A DNA stretch of 64,000 nucleotides. Source: an uncultured Lachnospiraceae bacterium. Its GTDB lineage: Bacteria > Bacillota > Clostridia > Lachnospirales > Lachnospiraceae. The translations under genes and the position numbers were made by a program. The notes beneath the pieces were generated by a model. That model ran no database searches, was not told the origin of the DNA, and saw nothing but the letters and a program-made list of their open reading frames with translations. The stretch spans positions 1-64,000 of the forward strand of contig CAKQYS010000008.1 of NCBI GenBank assembly GCA_934293375.1, given 5' to 3'. Of this stretch, positions 15,869 through 24,369 are shown in pieces. Position 1 is the stretch's first letter. Every line of letters begins with the position of its first letter.

Positions 15869-16720
15869 ATGGTTGAAGAGATTATATTGCAGCATTCGAA
15901 CAGAGGCATGGAAAAGCTTCAGAAATATTTACCGGCAGATTATTGTGAACGGGCTGCCAGAGCTGTATTTGAGTGGCAGAGAGGATGTGTATTTCTGACA
16001 ACCGGTTTTTATGTGGCCGGGGCTCCGGAGACAGATGGGCCGCCGGGTCTTATGGTGTTGGCAAAGACACTTGAGGAGCTTGGATTTTCGGTTGTTGTTG
16101 TGACAGATATTTTTTGTGAGGGATTGTTTGACGATCTGGAGTCTGTCGTGTATGTGCCGATTCGTCCGGAAGCAATGTATTTTGACCGCCTGATCAGGAA
16201 ATATCAGCCGGTTGGTATGATTTCCATTGAGCGTTGTGGCAAGAATTCCCAGGGTGATTACGCAAATATGCGTGGAATCAGTATCGCACAGTATACGGCT
16301 TCGATAGACAGCTTGTTTGAGCTGGCTGCCCGGCAGAATATACCGACGGTAGGAATTGGAGATGGCGGAAACGAAATAGGAATGGGTGTATTAAAGCAGC
16401 AGATTGAAGAGCAGTTAGCCCTTGTGCCATGCGTTGTCCCTGTAGACTATCTGGTGATCGCAACGGTATCGAATTGGGGCGCATATGGGCTGGCAGCGTG
16501 TCTGGCATCCTGTACGGATGAGGGAAAGCATATGGCTGGGCATGGCTTTGGAAGAAAGCGGAAATCTCCGCTTCCGACAGAGACATGGCTTCGCAAATAT
16601 CTGGAAAATATTGTGGAAAAGGGTGCGGTAGATGGAGTGCTTGGAAAACCGGTGGTATCGGTTGATGGATTTCCTGCCGATGTGGAGTATCAGATCTTCC
16701 GGGAACTTTTGGCATCCTGA
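15869..16720 (+). CDS. DUF4392 protein, D-glutamate cyclase-like
   Basis: This 283-residue protein resembles the DUF4392 domain, which forms the C-terminal catalytic part of mammalian D-glutamate cyclase (D-Glu to 5-oxo-D-proline). Visible conserved stretches are FLTTGFYVAGAPETDGPPG, SIERCGKNSQGDYANMRG and GIGDGGNEIGMG. AAGGAGG lies 9 nt before ATG 15869. It is the last gene of the transaminase-pxp operon and is followed by a terminator. Its reaction in this organism is inferred from family and context. Confidence 0.82.
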   Translation: MVEEIILQHSNRGMEKLQKYLPADYCERAARAVFEWQRGCVFLTTGFYVAGAPETDGPPGLMVLAKTLEELGFSVVVVTDIFCEGLFDDLESVVYVPIRPEAMYFDRLIRKYQPVGMISIERCGKNSQGDYANMRGISIAQYTASIDSLFELAARQNIPTVGIGDGGNEIGMGVLKQQIEEQLALVPCVVPVDYLVIATVSNWGAYGLAACLASCTDEGKHMAGHGFGRKRKSPLPTETWLRKYLENIVEKGAVDGVLGKPVVSVDGFPADVEYQIFRELLAS

Positions 16721-16750
16721 AAATAAAAAGTATGTTGTGTAAAATAAAAG

Positions 16751-16799
16751 AACCGCAGAAATGTAGTAGTGATTGATTGCTATTGTCATTTCTGCGGTT
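16751..16799 (+). terminator. Terminator of the transaminase-pxp operon
   Basis: A perfect 13-bp stem AACCGCAGAAATG / CATTTCTGCGGTT with a 23-nt loop is followed by a T-rich stretch, 30 nt after the DUF4392 stop. Confidence 0.75.
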
Positions 16800-16840
16800 T
16801 GTGTTTTATGGAACCGGAAAAAAGATATGCATAGATATAC

Positions 16841-16868
16841 TTGCACAAGAAAGGATATTTTGTATAAT
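16841..16868 (+). promoter_or_regulatory. Promoter of the glycosylase gene
   Basis: TTGCAC (16841-16846), a 16-nt spacer and TATAAT (16863-16868) lie 20 nt before the ATG. Confidence 0.55.
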
Positions 16869-16888
16869 GGAAAGAGGAGGAACAGTAT

Positions 16889-17383
16889 ATGAGAATCTAT
16901 GAAAAACATGGTTTTGGACCGGTTTATGATCAGAATTCCACCATCCTGATCCTAGGAAGTTTCCCGTCTGTGAAGTCAAGACAGCAGGAGTTCTATTACG
17001 GACATCCACAGAACCGTTTCTGGAAAGTCCTTGCGGCATTGACCGGATCAGAAGTTCCGTCGGATATTGCACAAAGGAAGGTCTGGCTGCTGGCTCATCA
17101 TATTGCGTTATATGATGTAATAGAAGCGTGTGAAATAGAGGGCTCCAGTGACAGCAGTATCCGGAATGTAACGCCGGCGCATATAGACAGGATCGTTGCG
17201 GATTCCGGAATCACGCGTATATTTACAAACGGTAAAACGGCAGCTAAATTATATAAAAAATATCAGGCAGATGCCTGCCCACTGCCTATGATGGAATTGC
17301 CATCAACGAGTCCGGCCAATGCGGCATATTCATTGGAGAGGTTGGTCGAGATCTGGGGACAGATAATAGGATATATCGAATAA
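16889..17383 (+). CDS. DNA-deoxyinosine glycosylase (hypoxanthine-DNA glycosylase, UDG superfamily)
   Basis: This 164-residue member of uracil-DNA glycosylase superfamily family 6 removes deaminated adenine (hypoxanthine) from DNA. The active-site segment ILGSFPSVKS (about 22-31), the binding segment FYYGHPQNRFW (about 36-46) and the C-terminal LPSTSPAN (about 142-149) are all characteristic, and the length fits. The start has GAGGAGG upstream. It is followed by a transporter gene on the same strand after 18 nt. Confidence 0.85.
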   Translation: MRIYEKHGFGPVYDQNSTILILGSFPSVKSRQQEFYYGHPQNRFWKVLAALTGSEVPSDIAQRKVWLLAHHIALYDVIEACEIEGSSDSSIRNVTPAHIDRIVADSGITRIFTNGKTAAKLYKKYQADACPLPMMELPSTSPANAAYSLERLVEIWGQIIGYIE

Positions 17384-17401
17384 AGCAGAAGGCGTGATAG
17401 T

Positions 17402-18265
17402 ATGTGGATTTTATTTGCGTGTGGATCAGCATTTTTTGCAGGAATTACATCCATTCTGGCGAAATGTGGGATCAAAAAGACAGATTCTGATGTGGCAACT
17501 GCAATCAGAACGGTTGTGGTATTGATATTTTCATGGATCATGGTTGGCATTGTGGGATCGGGATCGGGCATTCGTGAAATTACCTTGAAAACATGGCTGT
17601 TTTTAATTTTATCAGGTCTTGCAACGGGTGCATCCTGGTTATGTTATTTTAAAGCACTGGCACACGGAGATGTCAATAAGGTAGTGCCGATTGATAAGTC
17701 GAGCACGATCTTAACGATCATTTTGGCGTTTATATTATTGGGAGAACCGGTTTCTTTGGTGAAGCTGGCTGCAATTGTGCTGATCGGAGTCGGCACATGG
17801 TTGATGATAGAGAAGAAAGCAGAAGAAACTAATACAGGATCCGGTAAAGGATGGCTGGTATACGCAGTGTTGTCGGCTGTGTTTGCCAGTTTGACCGCTA
17901 TTTTTGGAAAGATCGGTATTGATGGCGTGGAGTCGAATCTTGGAACTGCCATTCGGACGATCGTTGTACTGATCATGGCATGGATCATGGTATGTATAAA
18001 GGGAAAGTTAAACAGTGTGAAGGAAATCCCTCATAACGAATTGGGATTTATCTGTTTATCGGGAATTGCCACAGGATCGTCGTGGCTATGTTATTATAGA
18101 GCGCTTCAGGATGGCCCGGCCAGTGTTGTTGTTCCGATCGATAAATTAAGTATTTTAATATCCATTGCATTTTCTTATTTTGTGTTTCGTGAGCGTTTAT
18201 CACGCAAAGCAATGCTGGGGCTGGTGCTGATTGTAGCGGGGACGATGATCATGCTGCGGGCATGA
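17402..18265 (+). CDS. EamA/DMT family transporter
   Basis: This 287-residue membrane protein has ten predicted hydrophobic segments arranged as two five-helix repeats. The repeated stretches GLATGASWLCYFKAL and GIATGSSWLCYYRAL, and VVPIDKSS and VVPIDKLS, show the internal duplication clearly. This is the architecture of drug/metabolite (EamA) transporters, which export or exchange small metabolites. No substrate can be assigned from sequence. Confidence 0.85.
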   Translation: MWILFACGSAFFAGITSILAKCGIKKTDSDVATAIRTVVVLIFSWIMVGIVGSGSGIREITLKTWLFLILSGLATGASWLCYFKALAHGDVNKVVPIDKSSTILTIILAFILLGEPVSLVKLAAIVLIGVGTWLMIEKKAEETNTGSGKGWLVYAVLSAVFASLTAIFGKIGIDGVESNLGTAIRTIVVLIMAWIMVCIKGKLNSVKEIPHNELGFICLSGIATGSSWLCYYRALQDGPASVVVPIDKLSILISIAFSYFVFRERLSRKAMLGLVLIVAGTMIMLRA

Positions 18266-18309
18266 TCGGATGTGAAATGTGGATGATATAGAATACCGGA
18301 GGATGTAAG

Positions 18310-18816
18310 ATGAAGATTTCAACAGAACAGATCAATGAGACGATGATGGCTATGATAGCGTTTGATCAGGGAGATGCCAAGCGCATTCAGCATTTTATAA
18401 AGGTATATCAGTTTGCGGCTTTGATCGCAGAATCAGAACAGGTGGATCCGGACACGGTCAGTGTGATAAAGGTTGCCGCCATTTTACATGATATCGGGAT
18501 ACATCCAAGCGAAGAGCGATATGGAGACTGTAATGGCAAACATCAGGAAGAACTGGGTCCGCAGTATGCAAGAAAACTGTTGGCGGCATTTTCGTGGGCA
18601 GAGGAATCCTTTGTGGAAAGAGTATGCTATCTGATAGGGCATCATCATACCTATACCAATGTAGAGGGTATTGATTATCAGATATTGATTGAGGCAGATT
18701 TTCTGGTAAATGCATATGAGGATGCACTTCCGGCAGAGAGTATACAGAAGATGCGGACCGGAATTTTCAGAACCAAGACCGGATGCGGATTGCTTGAGAT
18801 GATGTATGAAAGGTGA
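18310..18816 (+). CDS. HD domain phosphohydrolase
   Basis: This 168-residue protein has the HD metal-binding pattern: an early His in RIQHFIKVYQFAALIA (about 25-40), the HD pair in AAILHDIGIHPSEE (about 56-69), then GHHHTYTNVEGID (about 115-127). Such proteins hydrolyse phosphate esters, often of nucleotides; the substrate is unknown here. GGAGG lies 8 nt before the ATG. The last codons overlap the leader of the next gene. Confidence 0.82.
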   Translation: MKISTEQINETMMAMIAFDQGDAKRIQHFIKVYQFAALIAESEQVDPDTVSVIKVAAILHDIGIHPSEERYGDCNGKHQEELGPQYARKLLAAFSWAEESFVERVCYLIGHHHTYTNVEGIDYQILIEADFLVNAYEDALPAESIQKMRTGIFRTKTGCGLLEMMYER

Positions 18817-18820
18817 GTGT

Positions 18821-19834
18821 ATGGGGGAAGTTTTACAAAGACAATATCAAATTATGCATATCCGGGGGATGTTGATATTCAGTCTGATCCTGATATGTCT
18901 GACACTGCCGGTTCATGTGCGTGCAGAAGAGCAGGATGAAGATATTATCCTTGGCAGCAGGCAGGAGTTCTATCGCGAGGTTTCGAAGCAGATCCTGGAA
19001 CATGAGCGGAGTCGTATTTATGTGACGGATGTGGGGACGCTGGGAAATGATATGCAGGCTGTACTGGATGGATATTACTATTATTATGATGCCGAGCATC
19101 CATTGGAAAGCGGAAGTTATCTGGGATATTATCTGAAAGGTTTCAATCTGAACTGGATAGAAGGCGGCAGATATGCCGGACGGCACAACTGCCAGATCGA
19201 GGTGGAGCTGGAATTTAAATATGCAAAGGAGAAGCTGGATCAATACTTTGCACATATGCATACAGTTGCAATGAAATTGAAGAAGAAGTCAGATTACAAG
19301 AGCGTAAAGGCTGCACATGACTATGTGATCCGTAAATATGATTACGATGACCAACTGGTCAGCCGGATCGATTATGACGGTTATCGGACCGGGAAGATGG
19401 TGTGCCTGGGATATTGTATGGCAATGTATTATCTGTTGTCGGATATGGGAATTCCGTCCCGCATTGTCCTCGGTACCTCTGACGATGTGATCAAGGATAC
19501 GGATCATGCATGGAATGTCGTGAAGGTGGATGGCAAATGGTATAACCTGGATGCAACATGGGATGACAAAGGTGCACTTTCGCCGCCGGTATATACTTAT
19601 TTCCTGAAAAATGACAGTGATTTTTATAAACATACAAGAGAAGGATATTATGATTATGATGATGACATGGCGATGACTTCATATCCGATGCCTGATTACC
19701 GATATATCAAATTTCTGGTCCTGATTGGAATTGTGACCGGCATTGCCGGAGCGAGATTCTTCTATATGAAAAGAAAACAAAAACAGGACAGGATGAAACA
19801 AATAGTAATAGTGGAGGATGACATGACGATATGA
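18821..19834 (+). CDS. Membrane-bound transglutaminase-like protein
   Basis: This is a 337-residue extracytoplasmic protein with a signal/anchor segment (about 16-35), a transglutaminase-like core and a C-terminal transmembrane helix (about 295-312) followed by a basic tail. The catalytic triad is visible as Cys195 in MVCLGYCMAM, His229 in DHAWNVVK and Asp244 in NLDATWDD. In bacteria this fold is usually a peptidase or cell-wall/protein-modifying enzyme. ATG 18821 is used because AAAGGTGA lies 5-6 nt upstream. The long Tyr run DGYYYYYDAEHP is unusual but without known function. Confidence 0.8.
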   Translation: MGEVLQRQYQIMHIRGMLIFSLILICLTLPVHVRAEEQDEDIILGSRQEFYREVSKQILEHERSRIYVTDVGTLGNDMQAVLDGYYYYYDAEHPLESGSYLGYYLKGFNLNWIEGGRYAGRHNCQIEVELEFKYAKEKLDQYFAHMHTVAMKLKKKSDYKSVKAAHDYVIRKYDYDDQLVSRIDYDGYRTGKMVCLGYCMAMYYLLSDMGIPSRIVLGTSDDVIKDTDHAWNVVKVDGKWYNLDATWDDKGALSPPVYTYFLKNDSDFYKHTREGYYDYDDDMAMTSYPMPDYRYIKFLVLIGIVTGIAGARFFYMKRKQKQDRMKQIVIVEDDMTI

Positions 19835-20058
19835 CCGCACAGACAGCTAACAGATCTACAAGAAAAACAATGGGGCGTGCATTTGTGAAATCCATACCGA
19901 TTCTATGCAGCTACCTGTTTGTAGGTATGGCGTATTTTCTGTTGCCGGCCCTGATTCTGGCAGCGGGTCAAGATACATTGACAGACCCGGATAATGCGTG
20001 TAAGATGACTAAAGAGACTGTTGTTTGGAGAAGATTAAGGGAGAAAATATGTTATTAG
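19831..20058 (+). pseudogene. Possible AzlC-type permease remnant
   Basis: A 75-codon frame starts in ATGA overlap with the preceding stop. Its first half (GRAFVKSIPILCSYLFVGMAY) looks like the first transmembrane region of AzlC branched-chain amino acid exporters. It then departs from the family and ends inside the next gene. A full AzlC has about 230 residues, and no azlD follows. It is best read as a truncated relic; a small unrelated membrane protein is the alternative. Confidence 0.4.
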
Positions 20059-20873
20059 TTATTTATTTAATTTGGTACTCATTATTTGCAAAACAGAATC
20101 CGGAACTATATCGCAAGATAGAACCATATCATAAGAAGATATTTGTGGTTCTGCTTATATTGACGGTATTTCCTGCTACATGGGGTCTGATCGGCGTGGG
20201 ATTTGCATTTGCTCCGTTTTTTCTGGTTGCATGGGCAATATCCAAGGCGAAGGGAAAGTCAGAACATATTGAATCAGAGCGTCAATATTATCAGCAATAT
20301 CAGGAGCAGAAGCCGACCGGTAAGAAGCTGACACCATCCGTGCCGAAGCGCAAGAAGATCGTGCAGAGTTTCAGCCGGAAGTATAAGCTCAACCTGACAG
20401 AAGAACAGGTGGATCGTATTGTGGATGCTTCGTATATGTCGTTTGGCTGGGAGCGGGAGATCATTGATATGGAGAAGGAGTACAGCACCATATCCCAGTG
20501 GTACAGTTCAGAGACAAGCTGGCTGCGTGCATATTTTCATGCGTTTCATGTACAGACTGTGTCGTCTGATTTCGAGATGCAGAGACAGATTGTGCTAGAC
20601 AGCTTTGATAATATTTTTCTTGGGGCACAGCCGGAGAATTTTGATACCGTAGATGCCTGTGTGATGAGTATCAATAATCGATACATGACGGCATTTGACG
20701 ATACAACCTTTATGATTGCATATCGATTCCTTCAGGCCAATGGCCGGAATGTGAAGCTGCCACATGTACATGTAGCAGATGCGAATGCAGATATGGAAGA
20801 TATGATGAGAAAGTATGACAGCATGGGAAATGCGCCAAAAGGATCAGGGACAGCAGGGACATTTTCATTATGA
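20049..20873 (+). CDS. Uncharacterised protein with two N-terminal membrane segments
   Basis: This 274-residue protein was not recognised. Two hydrophobic segments (about 1-13 and 33-65) anchor the N-terminus. A charged Gln/Tyr/Lys-rich linker (about 70-110) follows, then a soluble alpha-helical C-terminal domain. ATG 20049 is chosen because GGGAG lies 5 nt upstream. The stop overlaps the start of the HAD gene (ATGA), so the two are translated together. The Gly/Thr-rich end GNAPKGSGTAGTFSL looks disordered. Confidence 0.6.
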   Translation: MLLVIYLIWYSLFAKQNPELYRKIEPYHKKIFVVLLILTVFPATWGLIGVGFAFAPFFLVAWAISKAKGKSEHIESERQYYQQYQEQKPTGKKLTPSVPKRKKIVQSFSRKYKLNLTEEQVDRIVDASYMSFGWEREIIDMEKEYSTISQWYSSETSWLRAYFHAFHVQTVSSDFEMQRQIVLDSFDNIFLGAQPENFDTVDACVMSINNRYMTAFDDTTFMIAYRFLQANGRNVKLPHVHVADANADMEDMMRKYDSMGNAPKGSGTAGTFSL

Positions 20874-21535
20874 TAAAAGGACATATTTTTGATTTCAATG
20901 GGACGATGTTTTTTGACGGAGCAAAACATGATTATGCCTGGCGGAAATATCTGGAACAGCAGCTTGGAAGACCGGTGGTCAGAGTGGAATTGCTCCAATA
21001 TGTATATGGAAGACCGAGTGCTGAGATCTTGGAGCATTTTTTGGGTAAGGGATTGTCGCCGGAAGAACAGCAGGCTGCTGCCGCTGACAAGGAAGCTGTA
21101 TATCGTGCATTATGTCTGGAAGACAAGAAAGGGCTGCACCTGACAGACGGTCTGGCATCCTATTTGGATGTGCTAAAGCAGAAGCATGCGAAGCTGACCA
21201 TTGCATCGGCAGCGAATCAGGAGAATATTGATTTCTATTTTAAAGTATTTGGACTGCTAAGATGGTTTGACCGGGAGGCGGTTGTGTGTGATGATGGAAC
21301 GCTTCGAGGCAAACCGGCACCTGACTATTACTTGGAGGCGTGTCGTCGGATAGGACTACAGCCATGTGAATGCTGTGTATATGAGGATTCTGTGTCAGGA
21401 GTGCTGGCAGCACATCGTGCAAATGTTGGAAGCATTGTGGCGGTATATGGAGATTCTGACGAGACCATGTTGAGAGATCAGGGATTCGCAAAGAAGTATA
21501 TCAGGGATTTTTCTGAGATGATGGCGGAAGAATGA
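20870..21535 (+). CDS. HAD family hydrolase, beta-phosphoglucomutase-like
   Basis: This 221-residue HAD-superfamily protein has a helical cap. Motif I is FDFNGTM with the nucleophile D8. The second position, normally the general acid/base Asp of DxD, is Asn10. Motif II is TIASAAN, motif III uses the Lys in RGKPAPDYYLEA, and motif IV is VYEDSVSG. Overall layout fits beta-phosphoglucomutase/phosphatase enzymes acting on sugar phosphates. The D-to-N change may lower phosphatase activity or mark a different reaction. The ATGA overlap couples it to the upstream gene. Confidence 0.82.
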   Translation: MIKGHIFDFNGTMFFDGAKHDYAWRKYLEQQLGRPVVRVELLQYVYGRPSAEILEHFLGKGLSPEEQQAAAADKEAVYRALCLEDKKGLHLTDGLASYLDVLKQKHAKLTIASAANQENIDFYFKVFGLLRWFDREAVVCDDGTLRGKPAPDYYLEACRRIGLQPCECCVYEDSVSGVLAAHRANVGSIVAVYGDSDETMLRDQGFAKKYIRDFSEMMAEE

Positions 21536-21552
21536 AACAGAGGTAGATAGGT

Positions 21553-22191
21553 ATGAAGAATGAGAATGAATATGTAGAGGATACAGAGCAGGGTGTACAG
21601 GTTGACAGCGAGCAGGCTTGTGCACAGGACAGTGCCGGGGCGGTGGAGAATGAGAATGGTGGTTGGAAGGATTTCTTCCGGTTTACATTGGGTGATCTTG
21701 TTACCGTCATCATCACGATCGTGGCGGCTGTTTTGATTGTAAAATTTGTGGCACAGCCGGTTGTGGTGGACGGACATTCCATGGATGACACTTTATTTGA
21801 TGGTGAGCGCCTGATGATCGAGAAAGTATCAAGATACTATGATGGTTTGAAGCGGTTCGATATCGTAGTGCTTGACCCGGAGAACGCAGAGGGATCTTTG
21901 TATGTGAAGCGTATCATCGGTATGCCGGGCGAGACGGTACGGATTGATGAGGAAGGCAATATCTATATCAATGGTAGCCTGCTGGACGATGATGTCTACG
22001 GCACCGAGCGGATCATAGATCCGGGGCGTGCGATTGAAGATGTTGTATTGGCGGATGACGAATATTTTGTCATGGGTGATAACCGCAATGAAAGTCTGGA
22101 TTCAAGATGGGAAGAAGTCGGGAATGTCAATGCGGATCAGATCATAGGACGTGTCATATTTGAGATGTTTCCGTTTCGTAAGGTAGAGTGA
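21553..22191 (+). CDS. lepB: Signal peptidase I
   Basis: This 212-residue type I signal peptidase cleaves signal peptides from exported proteins at the outer membrane face. It has an acidic cytoplasmic N-terminus (1-40), one transmembrane helix (about 46-66), the catalytic Ser76 in VDGHSMDDTL, the general base Lys119 in YVKRIIGMPGE, and the box GDNRNESLDSR. AGAGGTAGATAGGT precedes the ATG. Many secreted proteins in this window would be its clients. Confidence 0.93.
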   Translation: MKNENEYVEDTEQGVQVDSEQACAQDSAGAVENENGGWKDFFRFTLGDLVTVIITIVAAVLIVKFVAQPVVVDGHSMDDTLFDGERLMIEKVSRYYDGLKRFDIVVLDPENAEGSLYVKRIIGMPGETVRIDEEGNIYINGSLLDDDVYGTERIIDPGRAIEDVVLADDEYFVMGDNRNESLDSRWEEVGNVNADQIIGRVIFEMFPFRKVE

Positions 22192-22260
22192 TTTATAATT
22201 CTGGCAGAAAAGTACTGTCTGGAACAGCTTGCATTGTAAATTTGAGAAGGGAGAGGCAAT

Positions 22261-24252
22261 ATGGAATTTAAATTACATGCCCCATATGAGCCGACAGGGG
22301 ATCAGCCACAGGCGATAAAGGCACTGGTAGATGGCTTTCGGGAAGGAAACCAGTTCGAGACATTGCTTGGTGTGACGGGTTCCGGTAAGACCTTTACGAT
22401 GGCGAATGTGATCGAACAGCTGCAGAAGCCGACGCTGATCATTGCGCACAATAAGACGCTGGCGGCACAGTTATATAGTGAATTTAAGGAATTTTTTCCG
22501 GAGAATGCGGTAGAGTATTTTGTATCTTATTATGATTACTACCAGCCGGAGGCATATGTGCCATCTACGGATACCTATATAGAGAAGGATTCCTCAATCA
22601 ATGATGAGATTGATAAGCTTCGGCACAGTGCAACAGCGGCATTGATCGAGCGTAAGGATGTCATCGTCATTTCATCCGTGTCATGTATCTATGGTATCGG
22701 TGAACGGGAAGCTTATATGGAGATGATGCTGTCACTTCGGTGTGGCGCACAGCGGGATCGGGATGAAGTGATCGCACAGCTCGTGGATATGCAGTATGTC
22801 AGAGGTGATATGGATTTTAAGAGAGGATCTTTCCGTGTGAAGGGAGATGTGCTTGATATTCTGCCAATCTCGACATTTGATGAGGCGATCCGGATTGAGT
22901 TCTTTGGGGATGAGATCGACCGGATGACAGAGTTTGATCCATTGACGGGGGAGATGAAGCGTGAGATCCCGTTTGCGTTTATCTTTCCGGCTTCGCATTA
23001 TGTGATCCCACATGAGAAAATGACACGCGCGATCGTGGAGATCGAGAAGGAATTAGAGCAGCAGGTCGCTTATTTTAAGGAAAATGACAAGCTGTTAGAG
23101 GCACAGCGGATCGCAGAACGAACCCGGTTTGACATTGAAATGCTGAGAGAGACCGGCTTTTGTTCCGGTATTGAGAATTATTCCAGAATCATGGCAGGCA
23201 AGGAACCGGGTGCCACACCGAGTACGCTGATTGATTTCTTTGGGGATGATTTTCTGATCATCATAGATGAGTCGCATATTACGGTGCCACAGATTCGGGG
23301 GATGTATGCAGGTGACAGATCCAGAAAGAAGACATTGATCGATTACGGATTTCGTCTGCCGTCTGCACTGGATAACCGGCCATTGAATTTTGATGAATTT
23401 GAGAGTAAGATCGATCAGATGATGTTTGTATCGGCGACACCGTCTGACTACGAGGCAGATCATGAGCTGCTTCGGGTGGAACAGGTGATCCGTCCGACCG
23501 GATTGCTGGATCCTCCGGTAGAGGTGCGTCCGGTTGAGGGACAGATTGATGATCTGATCTCGGAGATCAACAAAGAAATTGACCAGAAGCATAAGGTGTT
23601 GGTCACTACATTGACCAAGCGTATGGCAGAAGATCTGACAGAGTATATGCAGCAGCTTGGCATTAAGGTCAAGTATCTGCATTCGGATATTGATACATTG
23701 GAGCGGGTTGAGATCGTCCGGGATCTAAGACTGGGTGTATTTGATGTTCTGGTGGGAATCAATCTGCTGCGAGAGGGATTGGATATTCCGGAGATCACGC
23801 TGGTAGCCATTCTGGATGCGGATAAAGAGGGATTCCTTCGTTCGGAGACTTCACTGGTACAGACGATAGGCCGTGCTGCACGAAATAGTGAAGGGCATGT
23901 GATCATGTATGCCGATAATATGACGGATTCCATGAAGCGTGCGATTGGGGAGACGAACAGAAGACGCCGGATCCAGATGGCATATAATGAGGATCATGGC
24001 ATCACGCCACAGACGATTGTCAAGGAAGTGCGGGATCTGATCCAGGTGGGAACGGAAATTGCAGGAAAGACCATTGCTTCCACATTTGAGAAGGATCGGG
24101 AGTCTATGACGCAGAAAGAACTGCAGGCTGCGATCCAGAAGCTGACCAAGCGAATGAATGAAGCAGCGGCGGCGTTGAATTTTGAGCGTGCGGCGGAGCT
24201 TCGGGATGAGCTCAAACTGTATAAGGAGACGCTCCGCGATTATAATATGTAA
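22261..24252 (+). CDS. uvrB: Excinuclease ABC subunit B
   Basis: This 663-residue UvrB is the damage-verifying helicase-like subunit of nucleotide excision repair. It has Walker [15 protein letters not shown] (about 39-52), the beta-hairpin region [24 protein letters not shown]-like IIIDESH, helicase motif [10 protein letters not shown], and a C-terminal UVR domain (about 622-657) that contacts UvrC and UvrA. Length is normal. GGGAGAGG lies just before the ATG. It is followed by a terminator hairpin and then uvrA. Confidence 0.97.
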   Translation: MEFKLHAPYEPTGDQPQAIKALVDGFREGNQFETLLGVTGSGKTFTMANVIEQLQKPTLIIAHNKTLAAQLYSEFKEFFPENAVEYFVSYYDYYQPEAYVPSTDTYIEKDSSINDEIDKLRHSATAALIERKDVIVISSVSCIYGIGEREAYMEMMLSLRCGAQRDRDEVIAQLVDMQYVRGDMDFKRGSFRVKGDVLDILPISTFDEAIRIEFFGDEIDRMTEFDPLTGEMKREIPFAFIFPASHYVIPHEKMTRAIVEIEKELEQQVAYFKENDKLLEAQRIAERTRFDIEMLRETGFCSGIENYSRIMAGKEPGATPSTLIDFFGDDFLIIIDESHITVPQIRGMYAGDRSRKKTLIDYGFRLPSALDNRPLNFDEFESKIDQMMFVSATPSDYEADHELLRVEQVIRPTGLLDPPVEVRPVEGQIDDLISEINKEIDQKHKVLVTTLTKRMAEDLTEYMQQLGIKVKYLHSDIDTLERVEIVRDLRLGVFDVLVGINLLREGLDIPEITLVAILDADKEGFLRSETSLVQTIGRAARNSEGHVIMYADNMTDSMKRAIGETNRRRRIQMAYNEDHGITPQTIVKEVRDLIQVGTEIAGKTIASTFEKDRESMTQKELQAAIQKLTKRMNEAAAALNFERAAELRDELKLYKETLRDYNM

Positions 24253-24259
24253 TATCAGG

Positions 24260-24297
24260 AAGTACAGAATAAATCAAACATTTGTTCTGTACTTTTT
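24260..24297 (+). terminator. Terminator after uvrB
   Basis: AAGTACAGAA (24260-24269) pairs with TTCTGTACTT (24285-24294), and the T-run extends to 24297. It lies 8 nt after the uvrB stop and overlaps the candidate uvrA control region. Confidence 0.65.
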
Positions 24298-24316
24298 AAT
24301 TTTGTTCTGCTATAAT
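24276..24316 (+). promoter_or_regulatory. uvrA promoter with candidate LexA box
   Basis: TATAAT at 24311-24316 is preceded, 17 nt upstream, by a weak -35 (TGTACT, 24288-24293). Just upstream, AAACATTTGTTC (24276-24287) differs from the Gram-positive SOS half-sites GAAC-N4-GTTC by one base. Confidence 0.4.
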
Positions 24317-24369
24317 GATTCAGGTAATACGGGAATATCGCAGCAATATGCGGCAGATAGGAGCTTGTG

